DNA of 64,000 nucleotides from JACVRW01 sp963764665 (GTDB lineage: Bacteria > Actinomycetota > Thermoleophilia > Solirubrobacterales > Thermoleophilaceae), in NCBI GenBank assembly GCA_963764665.1, contig CAVXTL010000009.1, positions 1 to 64,000 of the forward strand, read 5' to 3'. Positions 33,479 to 43,609 of this stretch are shown here, piece after piece. The first letter of the stretch is position 1; every line of letters begins with the position of its first letter. The translations under genes were made by a program, and so were the position numbers. The notes below the pieces were generated by a model. The model saw only the letters and a program-made list of their open reading frames with translations. It was not told the origin of the DNA and made no database searches.

Positions 33479-34390
33479 ATGTCAGGCCGCATCGTCGTCG
33501 GCACGTCCAGCTGGGCCGATCCGGGCTTCGTCAAGGATTGGTATCCGCCGAAGCTCCCGGCCAAGGAACGACTGCCGTTCTACTCCCAGCGCTTCGAGGC
33601 GGTGGAGCTGAACGCGAGCTTCTACGCCATTCCCGACCGCAACGTGGTCCGCGGCTGGGTGGACGCCACGCCGGACCACTTCACCTTCGACGTGAAGGTG
33701 CACCGGGCGCTGTCCAGGCACTCCGCCCAGATCGACTCCCTGCCCCCGGACCTGCGCGACGACGTGAAGACGAACGAGCGCGGCCGGGTGCTGCTCACCG
33801 AGGAGCTCGAGGAGACGCTGGCCCGGCGGCTGGTGGAGGAGACCGCGCCGCTGGCCGAGGCCGGCAAGCTGGGCGCCTTTCTCATTCAGATGACCCCGGC
33901 GTTCGCGCCGGGCAAGCGCGAGCTGAGCGAGCTCGACAACCTGGTTTCCGTGCTGCGCTCGCGACCGGTGGCGATCGAGCTACGGCACCGCGCCTGGGTT
34001 TCGAAGGACCGCATCGACGCCACGCTCGGGTGGTTTAGCGACCGGGGGGTGGCGTTCGTCTGTGTGGACGCGCCGCCGGGAGAGCACGTGCCGATCATGC
34101 CGCCGATAGACGCCGCGACCCGGGACGACCTGGCCTACTTCCGCATCCACGGGCGCAACACGGACGGCTACATGACCGGCAAGACCGTGGCCGAGCGATT
34201 CGGCTGGCGCTACGAGGACCACGAGCTCGAGGAGATCGGCGAGCGCACGCGAGCGCTCGCGGAGAGCGCCGGCGAGGTGCACGTGCTGTTCAACAACAAC
34301 CGCGACGACGACGCGCCCACCGCCGCCCTGCGGTTCCGCGCGCTGCTGGGCCAGGAGCCCACCGCGGAGGAGCAGCTGACCCTTGAGTGA
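33479..34390 (+). CDS. DUF72 (YecE-like) family protein
   Basis: 303 residues from ATG 33479; GTG 33476 is directly upstream in frame. Seen: IVVGTSSWADPGFVKDWYP, FYSQRFEAVELNASFYAIPD, FTFDVKVHR, GAFLIQMTPAF, VAIELRHRAWV, YFRIHGRN, and VHVLFNNNRDDDAPTAALRF, the standard TIM-barrel DUF72 pattern. The biochemical role is unknown. Its end overlaps the next gene by 8 nt, suggesting co-expression with the protease. Confidence 0.88.
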   Translation: MSGRIVVGTSSWADPGFVKDWYPPKLPAKERLPFYSQRFEAVELNASFYAIPDRNVVRGWVDATPDHFTFDVKVHRALSRHSAQIDSLPPDLRDDVKTNERGRVLLTEELEETLARRLVEETAPLAEAGKLGAFLIQMTPAFAPGKRELSELDNLVSVLRSRPVAIELRHRAWVSKDRIDATLGWFSDRGVAFVCVDAPPGEHVPIMPPIDAATRDDLAYFRIHGRNTDGYMTGKTVAERFGWRYEDHELEEIGERTRALAESAGEVHVLFNNNRDDDAPTAALRFRALLGQEPTAEEQLTLE

Positions 34391-37300
34391 GCGCGCACGG
34401 TTGCGGCGGTGGCCGGTTCTGGCGGTGCTGGCCGTATGCCTCTGCGCAGGCCCCGCGCGGGCGGCGGATCCCGAGCACGACAGCTTCGAGGCCGCCGAGG
34501 GAGGCACGGCCGACGTGCCGGCGCAGGTGGACGACGCCCGCGACGAGCTGAAGGAGGACCTGGGTAGCCAGGGCCTCCTGACCGTGGACGACGCGAGCGG
34601 CGCGGTGCGCTTCCTCGCAAAGCTCGACGGGTTCCTGGACAGCACGCCGAGCGACGATCCCGCCGGCGCCGCACGCGACTACCTGACCGACCAGGCCGAG
34701 GTCTTCGGACTCGAGGCCGCGGACGTCGGGGACCTGCGCGTGACCGGCCAGGACAGCTCGGAGGGAATCCAGAGCGTCGAGTTCATGCAGTCGGTGGACG
34801 GGGTGCCGATCGTGGACGCGTCGCTGGAGGCGCATCTCGACGAGGACGGCCGCCTGCTGGCCATCACGGGTGGGCTGGTGCCCGATCCGACGCTGGAGAG
34901 CACCGACCCCGCCGTCAGCCGCGACGAGGCGCTCGACGCGGCCGCCGAGGGCGTGGCCGGTCCGGACACGGCATACGACGGCGAGCTCGTGGCGTACACC
35001 TCCGGGGACGAGCTGCGGCTGGCCTGGCGGGTAATGGTCAACGCTTCGTCCACCGGTAACTACGACACGCTCGTGGACGCCGAGACGGGTGAGGTGGTGC
35101 GACGGTCGAACCTCGTCAAGTTCGCCGGGCAGGCCACGGTGTTCGACAACCATCCCGGCAGCGGGTACGGGGGCGCCGCCACCACGCGCTCGATCGCGCC
35201 CTACCTGGACCCCAGCCCCACGCGGCTGAGCGGGCCGAACGCGCACGCCTTCGTGGACAGCGACGATCTGGTGCCCGGCACGGGCTTCAACGTGTTCGCG
35301 CCGCCCCCGGGCGGCGAGACGTCACCCAGCGCCGGCACCGACTTCCTCTACCCCTTCGGGGAGTACCTGACCGCGGACTACGACTGCGGCGCGGCGTTCC
35401 GCTGCAGCTGGGATCCGAAGACGCCGTTCGACTGGACCGCCGACGGCGACCAGGCGGCCACCCAGCTCTTCTACTACGTGAACCGCTTCCACGACCATCT
35501 GGAGGCCGCGCCCGGCATCGAGTTCACGCAGGACAGCTTCGAGGGCGCCGGCAGGGTGGTGGCCCAGGCCCAGGACGGCGCCGCCAGGCAGGACGTGACC
35601 GGCGACACGCCCGGGTTCCCGGGCGCCAACCACGTGAACAACGCGAACATGCTGGTGCTCCCCGCCGGCTGGGCGCCCGGCGCGCTCATGCAGATGTACC
35701 TCTGGGATCCCACGCGCGACCCGGACCTCGACGAAGAGCCCAACTACAGGCCCGTGCACGGCGGCGACGACCCCTCGCTCGTCTACCACGAGTACGCGCA
35801 CGGGCTCACCAACCGGCTGGTGACCGACGGTCAGGGCTTCGGCGCGCTGAACGGGGCGCAGGCGGGGGCGATCGACGAGGGCACGGCGGACTGGTACGCG
35901 CTCGACTACCTGGTGGGCAATGGCGACGATCCCTTCGTGCCGGACGACGGGAGCGCCCCCGACGTGACCCTGGCCGGCTACGAGGTCGACGGTCCCACCG
36001 GCCTGCGCACGCCAGGCGATCGACTGCCCGGTGGGGGAGAACGATCCGTCCTGTCCCAACGCGGGCGGCAGCGCCGGCGGCGGCGGATACACCTACGGCG
36101 ACTTCGCCAAGATCCGCGGCGGCGCCGAGGTCCACGACGACGGCGAGATCTGGGCGCAGACGCTCTGGCAGCTGCGGATGCGCCTGATCGACGCCTACGG
36201 ATCGGCGCTCGGCATCACCCGCGCGCGGACGCTCGTCACGAACGCCCTGAGGCTGTCGCCATCGAACCCGTCGTTCCTCGACATGCGCAACGCGATCCTG
36301 CTCGCCGACGAGGCGCCCGGCATCAACGGCGTGGACAGGACGCTCATCTGGGACGTATTCGCGAGCCGGGGGATGGGATACGCGTCGTCCGCGGTCGACA
36401 CCGACGACGTGCACCCGCTCGAGGACTTCAGCCGGCCGCCGGCGCCCGCTGCCGGAACCGGCAGCGTGGCCGGCACGGTTCGCGACCTGAACACGGGGCG
36501 GCCGCTCCCGGGCGCGCTCGTGGCCTTTGCGGGCCACGACAGCGGACTGGGCGAGGACCTGTCCACGCGCACCACCGCCGACGGGAGCTACCGGATCGAC
36601 GGTGTGCCCGCACCGCGCGTGTGGAGCTTCCTCACCGTCGCCGCCGCCGGCGGCTACGACCGCGTGCGCATCCCCAGCGTGGTGGTCACGCGCGGCGCCG
36701 TGGCCACGCGCAACGTCAGCCTCCGGCGCAATTGGGCGCTGGCCTCCGGCGGCACGATCGCAAGCGCCTTGGCCGGGCCGGACCTCACGGACCTCGGCTG
36801 CGGCCCGGCCTCGTCGATCGACGGGACCCGGCGGAGCGTCTGGAGCACCTACCTGTCAGGTCCCGGCTCGGTCACGCCCGGACCCAAGGAGCTGCTGCTC
36901 ACCCTGCCGGGGCCGATCACGGTCGGAGAGGTGAGGATCGACCCGAGCAGCGGCTGTGGCGATCCGGCGGCTTCGGCGCTCGGCGGCTACGTGCTGCAGG
37001 TGTCGGCCACCGGCGCGGCCTTCTCCACGGTCGCCCAGGGCACCTTCGGGTCAGCCAACGTGGGCAGAACCAATGCCGTAACGCTCAGCTCCCGTCCGGG
37101 GGGCGTGCGCTTCGTGAAGCTGCGGGCACTGAGCTCGCAGGGTGGCTCCAGGGCCGTGGACGTGGCTGAGATCCAGATTTACGGACCGCTCCCGACCACT
37201 CCGCCGCCTCCGCCCGGGCCGCCCGATCCGCCTGTCAAGAAGCTCAAGTTCCTGACCTCGCGCGCGAAGCTGAGCAAGCGCAGGGCGTTCGTGTGGAAGC

Positions 37301-37569
37301 TGGAGGGGCCGAAGGGCGCGCGGGCGAACGCCCAGTTCACCGTGAAGGTCCGGAAGGGCCGCACCACCCGCAAGCTGGTCCTGGCCAGGTCCGCCTTCCG
37401 CCTGAGCACCTCCACAGGGCGGGCGCGCGTGGTGGTGCGAGTGTCGCGCCGGACGCTCCGGCGCATCCGCGCGCGCAAGCTCCGAGTGACGGTCGTGGTC
37501 CGCGCCGCCGGGCAGCGGCGCACCGGCAGCTTCGTGCTCAGCCGGCCGAAGCAGCCGCGCAGGCGCTAG
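34383..37569 (+). pseudogene. Secreted fungalysin-type (M36) metalloprotease, disrupted by a +1 frameshift
   Basis: TTG start at 34383 and a signal peptide (about 1-27). Seen in frame 1: propeptide-like FTP/PepSY part, zinc site HEYAHG at about residue 469, and DEGTADWYALDYLVGN with the third ligand near 499. At 36012-36013 one extra C moves the reading: before it GPTGLRT, after it in the next frame QAIDCPVGENDPSC ... GGYTYGDFAKIRGG, the expected M36 sequence. The second part then holds a carboxypeptidase-regulatory-like domain (GSVAGTVRDLNTGRPLPGALVA), a discoidin-like domain, a Pro-rich linker and a strongly basic beta-rich end. Both halves look conserved, so the shift is recent or a sequence error. 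Confidence 0.85.
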
Positions 37570-37971
37570 CCGCGCCGGAGCTCGAACCAGACCTTGGTGG
37601 CGCCGGACTCGTTCTTGGCGCCCCAGCGGTCGGCCAGTCGCTCGACGAGGAAGAGCCCCCATCCGGAGCGGTCGGCGCGCGGCGCGCCGGTGTTGGAGGG
37701 ATCGAAGCCCGGCCCCTCGTCGGCGACCTCGGTCCAGACTGACGACGGCCCGACGAGCACTCGCAGCACGACGGTGTCGGCGCGCGGCGTGCTTGACGCT
37801 GTTGGTCACGAGCTCGGTGACGAGCAGCCGGAGCGTCTCCATGAGCGGGGGATCGATGTCGGCGCGGAGCCGCGCGAGAGCGTGGCGCGCCGTGGCGGCT
37901 GCCTCAGGGCCCCCGCTGAGCCGCAGGCTCAGGGAGTCGTTGGCCGCAGACTTGCTGCCCGGTCGATTCAT
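37566..37971 (-). pseudogene. RsbW-like serine kinase (HATPase_c, anti-sigma type), +1 frameshift
   Basis: The ATG at 37971 opens MNRPGSKSAANDSLSLRLSG and AATARHALARLRADIDPPLMETLRLLVTELVTNSVKHA (N box with Glu and Asn). At about 37779-37785 an extra base shifts the frame; the next frame continues DTVVLRVLVGPSSVWTEVADEGPGFDP (G1 box DxGxGF) and SGWGLFLVERLADRWG to the stop at 37566. Corrected length is about 134 residues, usual for RsbW/SpoIIAB-type kinases, which hold sigma factors or phosphorylate anti-anti-sigma proteins. It is convergent with the protease and just downstream of a PP2C phosphatase on the same strand. Confidence 0.82.
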
Positions 37972-38085
37972 GGCGCGCGGTATGCCAGCGTGCCGGAGCG
38001 TTCCCTGCCGCCCCTCGGTGGGGGTGCTGATCCTGATACGACCCTCTCCAGTGATTGGCTCGATTTAGGTTGGTACGTCGTCCTG

Positions 38086-38106
38086 CCTGTGGTCATTGTC
38101 CACAGG
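38086..38106. terminator. Hairpin between the PP2C and RsbW-like genes
   Basis: CCTGTGG (38086-38092) and CCACAGG (38100-38106) form a 7-bp stem with a 7-nt loop, about 30 nt after the PP2C stop on the minus strand. No T tract, so it may be a terminator or an operator dyad. Confidence 0.4.
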
Positions 38107-38138
38107 GCAGGCACTTACCAAACCTCCGAACGGGGATT

Positions 38139-40173
38139 TCACCCTTCCGGGCGATCAGCCACGCGCAGCACCAGCACCGCGATGTCGTCCCGGGGGTGCC
38201 CGCCCTGCGAGCGCACGGCCTCCTCCTCCACCCGGGCGGCGATCGCGTCCGCGCCCTTGCCGGCGCACGCGGCGAGGACCTCGATGAGCTCCTCCTCGTC
38301 GAGGCCGCCGTCGCCCCGCTCCTCGATCACGCCGTCCGTGTAGAACACGAGCGCGTCGCCCGGCGCCAGCTCGACCGAGCGGTCCTCGAAGCTCGGGTCG
38401 GGCACCACCCCGAGCAGCGTTCCCGGCGCTCCCACCGCTCGTACCTCGCCGTCCGGGCGCACGAGCAGCGGCAGGGGATGGCCGCCGCTGGCGAAGCCGA
38501 GCCGCACTCCGCTGTCGACCGATTCGAGGTATGCGTAGGCCACGGTGCAGAAGCGGCGGTCGGTGCGCTGCCGCAGCAGCGCCTCGTTCAGCACGTGGAG
38601 GCCGCGGCTGGGCAGGCGCTCGCGCATGGCGGCGGCCCGCAGCGTGTAGCGGGCCAGCGCCGTCACCGCCGCCGCGTCCGGCCCCTTGCCGCACACGTCG
38701 CCCATCACCACCGTCCATCCGCGGCCCCCGCTCGAGAAGAGGTCGTAGAAGTCGCCCCCCATGTCGTGGCCCTCGCCGGTGGGCCGGAAGCGGGCGGCGG
38801 TCTCGATCCCGGGGATCTCGGGTAGCTCGGATGGCAGCAGGCTCTCCTGGAGCGTCCGCGCGATGTACGCGCGCTCGCCGTAGAGGCGGGCGTTCTCCAC
38901 TGCGGTGCCGCACCGTCGGGCCAGCTCCTCGGCAAGCTCCAGGTCGCGCCGGTCGAACCGCCGGCCTGATGGCCCGGTTACGAAGGTCATCGCCCCGAGC
39001 GTTCCGCTGCGGGCCACCATCGGCACGGTCATGGCCGAGCGCATCCCGAGCTCCATCGACCAGCTCGAAGTGGTGCTCGTCCTCCGTAGCGCGCCGGATC
39101 AGCTCGCCGGGCACCTCCTCCGCGAACTCCGAGCGCCCGGTTCGGATCACGTTCGCCGGCCCGGTCGGCTGGTCGGCCCGCGGCGGGTAGCGGCGGCTTA
39201 CCTCGAGGCCCTTCTCCAGCATGTCGGGGTCGATGTGGGCGACCGCCACGCGCTCGAGCTCGCCGTCTACGCGCAGCACGTCCACCGCGCACCAGTCCGC
39301 AACCTCCGGCACCGCCAGGCGGGCCACGCGCTCCAGGACCTCGTCGGGGTCGAGCGACGAGGCGAGCAGACGGCTGCTCTCCGAGAGGAAGCGCTCGGCC
39401 AGCTCGGAGCGCTTGTGCGCGGTGATGTCCTCGATCACGTTGATCGCCATCCGCAGGAAGCCGTCGTCGTCGCACACCGGGGTGGACTTGACCACCGACC
39501 AGCGCTCCTCGCCCGTGGCGCGCACGCGGAAGCGGATTATCGCCTCGGCCGTGCCCTCGCCCGAGAGGGCGCGGCGCCCCGGCAGCTCCTCGACCGGGAA
39601 GGGCCGGCCGGACTCCGAGTAGAGATCGAAGCGGGCGAGGATCTCCTGAGGCGGCGTCTCCATCAGCTCCTCTCGCGACTCGAATCCGAGAGTCGTGAGG
39701 GCCGCGTCGTTGGCGTAGATCAGGCTGCCGTCCGGGCTTTGGCCTGTAACCGCGTCGGCGATGCCGCTGAGCATGGCCTCGAGCTCGTCCCTGGCTCCGG
39801 TGGCCTCCTCGCGCGCGGCGCGCTCGCGCTCGAGCAGCTCCTCGCGCCGGCCCCGGTGCCGGCTCAGCGCCACGGACATTGCCCCGACGATGGCCACGGC
39901 GAGCATTCCGATGACGTGTTGAACGGATCCGAAGGCGTCGCTCGCCGCTCCCAGCGGAACCGCCAGCACGAACGCGTATACGGCCACGATCGCCGTGCGC
40001 CTGGCCCCGGCGCCGGTGGCCGCCAGCAGCGGCCCGGCCGCCAGCAGCTCCACGAGCAGGGCTCGCTCGCCCAGCAGGACGTTGAAAACGGCCAGGGCCG
40101 TTACGAGTCCCAGCGCAAGCAGGAACGTGTCCCTTGGGTCCGGCCGGGACCACCTCGGCGAGTTCGAGTCCAA
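38139..40173 (-). pseudogene. Membrane PAS-GAF-PP2C (SpoIIE/RsbP-like) phosphatase, +1 frameshift
   Basis: TTG 40173 start; TAAGCT ends 8 nt upstream. Seen: an N-terminal hydrophobic region with four to five helices (about 15-110), coiled linker, PAS domain (about 140-265, DGSLIYANDAALTTLGF), GAF domain, then PP2C with RFRPTGEGHDMGGDFYD, VVMGDVCGKGPDAAAVTAL, FASGGHPLPLLVRPDG, FYTDGVIEERGDGG, and HPRDDIAVLVLRV, the metal-binding aspartates. At 39053-39054 an extra C on the plus strand breaks the GAF domain: HHFELVD is followed in the next frame by ELGMRSAM. Corrected length 677 residues. Such proteins dephosphorylate anti-anti-sigma factors and fit the RsbW-like gene next door. Confidence 0.85.
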
Positions 40174-40194
40174 GCGAATCGAGCTTACCTCCGC

Positions 40195-40200
40195 GACAAT
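40195..40200 (+). promoter_or_regulatory. -10 box of the MBL gene in a 33-bp divergent region
   Basis: GACAAT ends 6 nt before GTG 40207. The divergent PP2C gene has TAAGCT (plus strand AGCTTA, 40182-40187) 8 nt before its TTG, so the two -10 boxes lie 7 nt apart. Confidence 0.45.
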
Positions 40201-40206
40201 GCGGGC

Positions 40207-40938
40207 GTGGAGGTTTGGGACCGAGATCCCAGCGGAGTCCAGAGGGTGCGGGCGGACAACCCGTCGCCGCTCACGCTCGACGGCACGAACACCTACGTGC
40301 TGGGTGCGTACGTGGTGGACCCGGGTCCGGCCGACCCGGCGCATCTCGCTGCCGTCAGGGCGGCGGTGGGCGAGAGGATCGACGGCGTCGTGCTCACCCA
40401 CTCCCACCAGGACCACTCCGAGGGCGCCGATGCGCTGGGGGCGCCCGTCACGCTGCCGCGAGAGGGCGAGGAGATCGGTCCCTTCACGGCGCTGGCCACG
40501 CCCGGCCACTCAGCGGACAGCGTGTGCCTCGTGGCCGGCCGGATCTGCTTCACCGGGGACACGGTGCTCGGCACGGGCAGCGTGTTCATCGCACCCGGCG
40601 AGGGCGCGCTGACCGCGTACCTGCGCTCGCTCGAGCGCCTCCGCAGCCTGGACCTCGAGGTGCTCTGCCCGGGGCACGGCCCCTACGTGTGGGATCCGCA
40701 GGCCAAGCTCACCGAGTACATCGAGCACAGGCTGGACCGCGAGCGCCGGCTCCTCGATGCCCTCGACGCAGGCTGCCGCTCGACCGGCGACCTGCTCGAC
40801 GCCGCGTGGGCGGATGCGCCGGCACATCTGCGCCCAGCGGCGGCGATGTCCCTGGCGGCGCACCTGGAGAAGCTGCGCGACGAGGGGCGAGTGCCCGCCG
40901 GCGTGGATGACCCGGTGTCAGGCCACGGCGGGCTCTGA
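40207..40938 (+). CDS. MBL-fold metallo-hydrolase (LACTB2-like)
   Basis: 243 residues from GTG 40207. Seen: NPSPLTLDGTNTYVLG, VVDPGPADPAHL, the metal motif THSHQDHSEGADAL (HxHxDH), ATPGHSADSVCLVAGRICFTGDTVLG (His and Asp ligands), LCPGHGPYVWDP, and a C-terminal winged-helix-like part. LACTB2-like enzymes act as nucleases or thioesterases; the substrate is unknown. Its end overlaps the convergent EamA gene by 21 nt. Confidence 0.88.
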   Translation: MEVWDRDPSGVQRVRADNPSPLTLDGTNTYVLGAYVVDPGPADPAHLAAVRAAVGERIDGVVLTHSHQDHSEGADALGAPVTLPREGEEIGPFTALATPGHSADSVCLVAGRICFTGDTVLGTGSVFIAPGEGALTAYLRSLERLRSLDLEVLCPGHGPYVWDPQAKLTEYIEHRLDRERRLLDALDAGCRSTGDLLDAAWADAPAHLRPAAAMSLAAHLEKLRDEGRVPAGVDDPVSGHGGL

Positions 40939-41805
40939 CAGCTCGCGGTGCACCGCAACCCCGGCGATCACGAGGGTCACGCCGGCCAGCTCCACCCAGC
41001 TGGGCACCTGGGTCAGCACCACCACGCCGATCACCGTGGCGGTGGCGGGCAGCAGGGCCACCATGAGCGCGTAGGTGGCGCGCGGGAGCCGGGCCATCGC
41101 CAGCTGGTCCGACACGTAGGGGATCACCGACGACGACACGCCCACCCCGATGCCGGCCAGCAGCGCGACCGGATCCGTGAGCGCGGGGAGCACCGCCCAG
41201 CCGCCCATCGGGGTGACCACCACCGCGGCGATCAGCATCGATGCCGCGAGCCCGTCGATCCCGGTCACCGCCCCGTGGCGCGCCACCCGGTGGGCGAGCA
41301 CGATGTAGAGGGCGAAGAGAACGGCGTTCGCGAAGGCGAGGGCGACCCCGAGCGGCTCGCCCGCCAGGCGCACGTCGGTGAGCAGGTACACGCCCGCCAC
41401 GGCCAGGCCGAGCGCCCCGAGGTTGCGCGTGGAGCGAGCGCCCGCCGCCGCGAGCGCGATCACGGGCAGGAACTCGATCGCGGCAACCGTGCCGAGCGGC
41501 AGGCGGTCGATGGCCAGGTAGAAGCAGCAGTTCATCAGCGCCAGCACGCCGCCCCACGCAAGGAGCAGGCGGCGCGCCTCGCCGTCGAGCTGCGCCAGCA
41601 CCCGCCACGGCCGCCGCCACACGGCGAAAATGAGCGCGGCAGAGGCGATGCGCAGCCAGGCCACGCCGAGCACGTCCACCCGCGCGAACAGCAGAACCGC
41701 GAAGGCCGGGCCGAGGTAGTGGAACACGGCGCTGACGACGAAGTACAGGTGCGGCGGTGCCCTGTTGACGGCCTTTGCGATCACACCGACAGGATGATCG
41801 GCCAT
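40918..41805 (-). CDS. EamA/RhtA-type drug/metabolite transporter
   Basis: 295 residues with ten hydrophobic helices in two EamA halves. Seen: VFHYLGPAFAVLLF, LRIASAALIFAVWRRPW, CCFYLAIDRLPLGTVAAIEFLPV, ALYIVLAHRVARHG, and SSSVIPYVSDQLAMARLPRATYALMVALLPATA, close to RhtA-type threonine/homoserine exporters. It is divergent from an Lrp/AsnC regulator 40 bp away, a common arrangement for amino-acid exporters controlled by their regulator. Confidence 0.88.
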   Translation of the reverse strand: MADHPVGVIAKAVNRAPPHLYFVVSAVFHYLGPAFAVLLFARVDVLGVAWLRIASAALIFAVWRRPWRVLAQLDGEARRLLLAWGGVLALMNCCFYLAIDRLPLGTVAAIEFLPVIALAAAGARSTRNLGALGLAVAGVYLLTDVRLAGEPLGVALAFANAVLFALYIVLAHRVARHGAVTGIDGLAASMLIAAVVVTPMGGWAVLPALTDPVALLAGIGVGVSSSVIPYVSDQLAMARLPRATYALMVALLPATATVIGVVVLTQVPSWVELAGVTLVIAGVAVHRELSEPAVA

Positions 41806-41833
41806 AGGGCTTCCGTACAGGCTTAAGGCAAGC

Positions 41834-41839
41834 TACAAT
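41834..41839 (+). promoter_or_regulatory. -10 box of the Lrp/AsnC gene
   Basis: TACAAT ends 6 nt before ATG 41846, implying a leaderless transcript. A weak TTCCGT 17 nt upstream is the only -35 candidate. Confidence 0.5.
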
Positions 41840-41845
41840 CGCGAA

Positions 41846-42334
41846 ATGGCTGTGAATACAAGCCGAAACGGCTCCAGCACCGACGGTTCGTCAATCGATT
41901 CCACAAACCGTCGCCTGCTCGCCGAGCTACAGGCCGACGCCCGCCTGTCGCTCGCGGAGCTCGGGCGCCGGGTCGGGCTCTCGTCACCGGCGGTGGCCGA
42001 GCGCCTGCAGCGCCTCGAGCAGGCGGGCGTGATCCGCGGATACCGGGCGGAGGTGGACCCGGCGGCGCTCGGCCTCTCGCTGAGCGCGGTGATCAGGATC
42101 CGCCCCGCCCCGCGCCAGCTGCCGAAGGTGGCCGAGCTGGCCCAGCGGACGCCGGAGGTCGTGGAGTGCCACCGGATCACGGGCGAGGACTGCTTCATCA
42201 TGCGCGCCCACGTGCGCGACGTTCAGCACCTGGAGGAGGTGATCGACCAGTTCGTGGTCTACGGCCAGACCACCACGTCGATCGTCCAATCCTCGCCGGT
42301 GCCGCGCCGCGGCCTGGCGTTGACCGAGTCCTAG
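41846..42334 (+). CDS. Lrp/AsnC family transcriptional regulator
   Basis: 162 residues. Seen: N-terminal HTH (about 18-70: DSTNRRLLAELQADARLSLAELGRRVGLSSPAVAERLQRLEQAGVI-type layout) and an AsnC ligand-binding domain (RTPEVVECHRITGEDCFIMRAHVRD, IDQFVVYGQTTTSIVQSS). It binds amino acids and controls nearby genes; the divergent EamA exporter is the likely target. Its stop overlaps the end of the convergent methyltransferase by 4 nt. Confidence 0.93.
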   Translation: MAVNTSRNGSSTDGSSIDSTNRRLLAELQADARLSLAELGRRVGLSSPAVAERLQRLEQAGVIRGYRAEVDPAALGLSLSAVIRIRPAPRQLPKVAELAQRTPEVVECHRITGEDCFIMRAHVRDVQHLEEVIDQFVVYGQTTTSIVQSSPVPRRGLALTES

Positions 42335-43146
42335 ACGCGCTCGACCACGAGCACGTCCTGCCACGTCTCGGGGCGCTGGTGTCCGCACCAGCCTCCGGGG
42401 TGGGACGAGCCGAGCCGGAGCCCGCCGGCCGCCAGCCGCTCGACGGCCCACTCGTAGGGGTATGCCACGGCCGCCTCCGGCGAGGACAGGTCGTTCACGA
42501 AGGCGGGGCCCTCCGCATGCCCGAACGAGAACCGTTCGGTGGGCAGCGCCGCGCGCGACTCCTCGGTGAGCAGGAACCAGGTGAGGAGCGCGTGCCCGCC
42601 CGGACGGAGTACGCGCGCGATCTCGTCGAGGTAATGCTCGACGTCAGGCGCGAGCATGTGTGTGAGAACCGACGTCGCAAACGCGAAGTCGAACGACGCG
42701 TCGGGATAGGGAAAGCGGAAGTCGCTCGCCTCCACCGAGCCGCGCGGGTTGTACCTCGCGTTGTGCACGTCCACGCGCTCGAACCGGAAGTTCGGGAAGC
42801 GCGGGGTGATCTGCTCCTGGCACCAGCGCACCTCCTCGCCGACGAGATCGAAGCCCGCGTACTCCCCGGCGGCCGACAGGTGGCGGGTGAGCGGCACGGC
42901 CATTCGCCCGGGCCCGCACCCGATGTCGAGCACACTGTGGTCCGGCTGGAGGCCGCCGAGGCGCACGAACAGGTCCAGGAACTCGCCGCCGAGGCGCGAG
43001 AAGTCGGAGTAGTCGCCCGTGAGCAGTCTCCGGGGCGGCGTGAGCGGCTCCCGGCGCCCGCGCACGCGCTCGACGGCATCGGTCGCGTCGTCACGTGCGC
43101 GCCGCACCCGGAACAGGATGGCCGCGCGCAGCCGCTCCAGTTTCAC
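42331..43146 (-). CDS. Class I SAM-dependent methyltransferase
   Basis: 271 residues from GTG 43146, overlapping the stop of the upstream SRPBCC gene (GTGA). Seen: motif I HSVLDIGCGPGRMAVPL, motif II region EYAGFDLVGEEVRWCQ, FDFAFATSVLTHMLAPDVEHYLDEIARVLRPGG (post I), and LLTWFLLTEESRA. Substrate unknown. It is co-transcribed with the SRPBCC protein. Confidence 0.88.
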   Translation of the reverse strand: MKLERLRAAILFRVRRARDDATDAVERVRGRREPLTPPRRLLTGDYSDFSRLGGEFLDLFVRLGGLQPDHSVLDIGCGPGRMAVPLTRHLSAAGEYAGFDLVGEEVRWCQEQITPRFPNFRFERVDVHNARYNPRGSVEASDFRFPYPDASFDFAFATSVLTHMLAPDVEHYLDEIARVLRPGGHALLTWFLLTEESRAALPTERFSFGHAEGPAFVNDLSSPEAAVAYPYEWAVERLAAGGLRLGSSHPGGWCGHQRPETWQDVLVVERV

Positions 43147-43580
43147 GGGCGCTCGTGCTTGGCGCTCGCCGCCTCGGCGAGGCCATCGAGCGATTCCTTG
43201 CTCCAGCGCCGGAAATAGCTCTTCCCGAGCGCGACGTCGAAGAGGCGGTCCCCGACCCGCTTGGGCTGCATCCCCATCTCGAGCTCCACGAAGGTGCCGC
43301 CCTGAGCCGGCGTGAGGGTCCACTCGGCGTACGCGCCGGTCAGCTCGCAGCTCATCCGAACCCCGCGCAGGTCTTCGCGGCGCTCCATCATGAAGTTGGA
43401 CTCCGCGTGGCCCCTGCCGCTCCGGGTCACCTGGGCCCACTCGTCGCCCTCCTCGAAGCGCTCGCCGCGCACCTCGATCACCCGCGGCCACCATTCCGGA
43501 TAGTGGCTCGGCGTGGCCACGAGACGCCAGATGTCCTCGATCGGCGCCTCGAGGTGGGCCTGATGGCGGAACGCGGACAT
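43143..43580 (-). CDS. SRPBCC/polyketide-cyclase-like protein
   Basis: 145 residues from ATG 43580; GACAAT on the minus strand (43587-43592) ends 6 nt upstream, favouring this start over the longer frame. Seen: SAFRHQAHLEAPIEDIWRLVATPSHYPEWWPRV, typical of START/Bet v 1 folds, and FVELEMGMQPKRVGDRLFD. Such proteins bind hydrophobic ligands. It is coupled to the methyltransferase (GTGA). Confidence 0.85.
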   Translation of the reverse strand: MSAFRHQAHLEAPIEDIWRLVATPSHYPEWWPRVIEVRGERFEEGDEWAQVTRSGRGHAESNFMMERREDLRGVRMSCELTGAYAEWTLTPAQGGTFVELEMGMQPKRVGDRLFDVALGKSYFRRWSKESLDGLAEAASAKHERP

Positions 43581-43609
43581 GCACACATTGTCCGCGATGC
43601 GGCGGCCGG

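Noticed and set aside
34111..34118. GCCGATAG at about 34111, another match to the sigma-28 -10 box
   Set aside because: It lies inside the DUF72 coding sequence (PPIDAA), has no TAAA 15-16 nt upstream and no gene start after it.
36031..37569. Separate 512-residue protein starting at GTG 36031
   Set aside because: Codons before 36031 in the same frame (QAIDCP) continue the M36 sequence, so it is the second half of the protease, not an independent gene.
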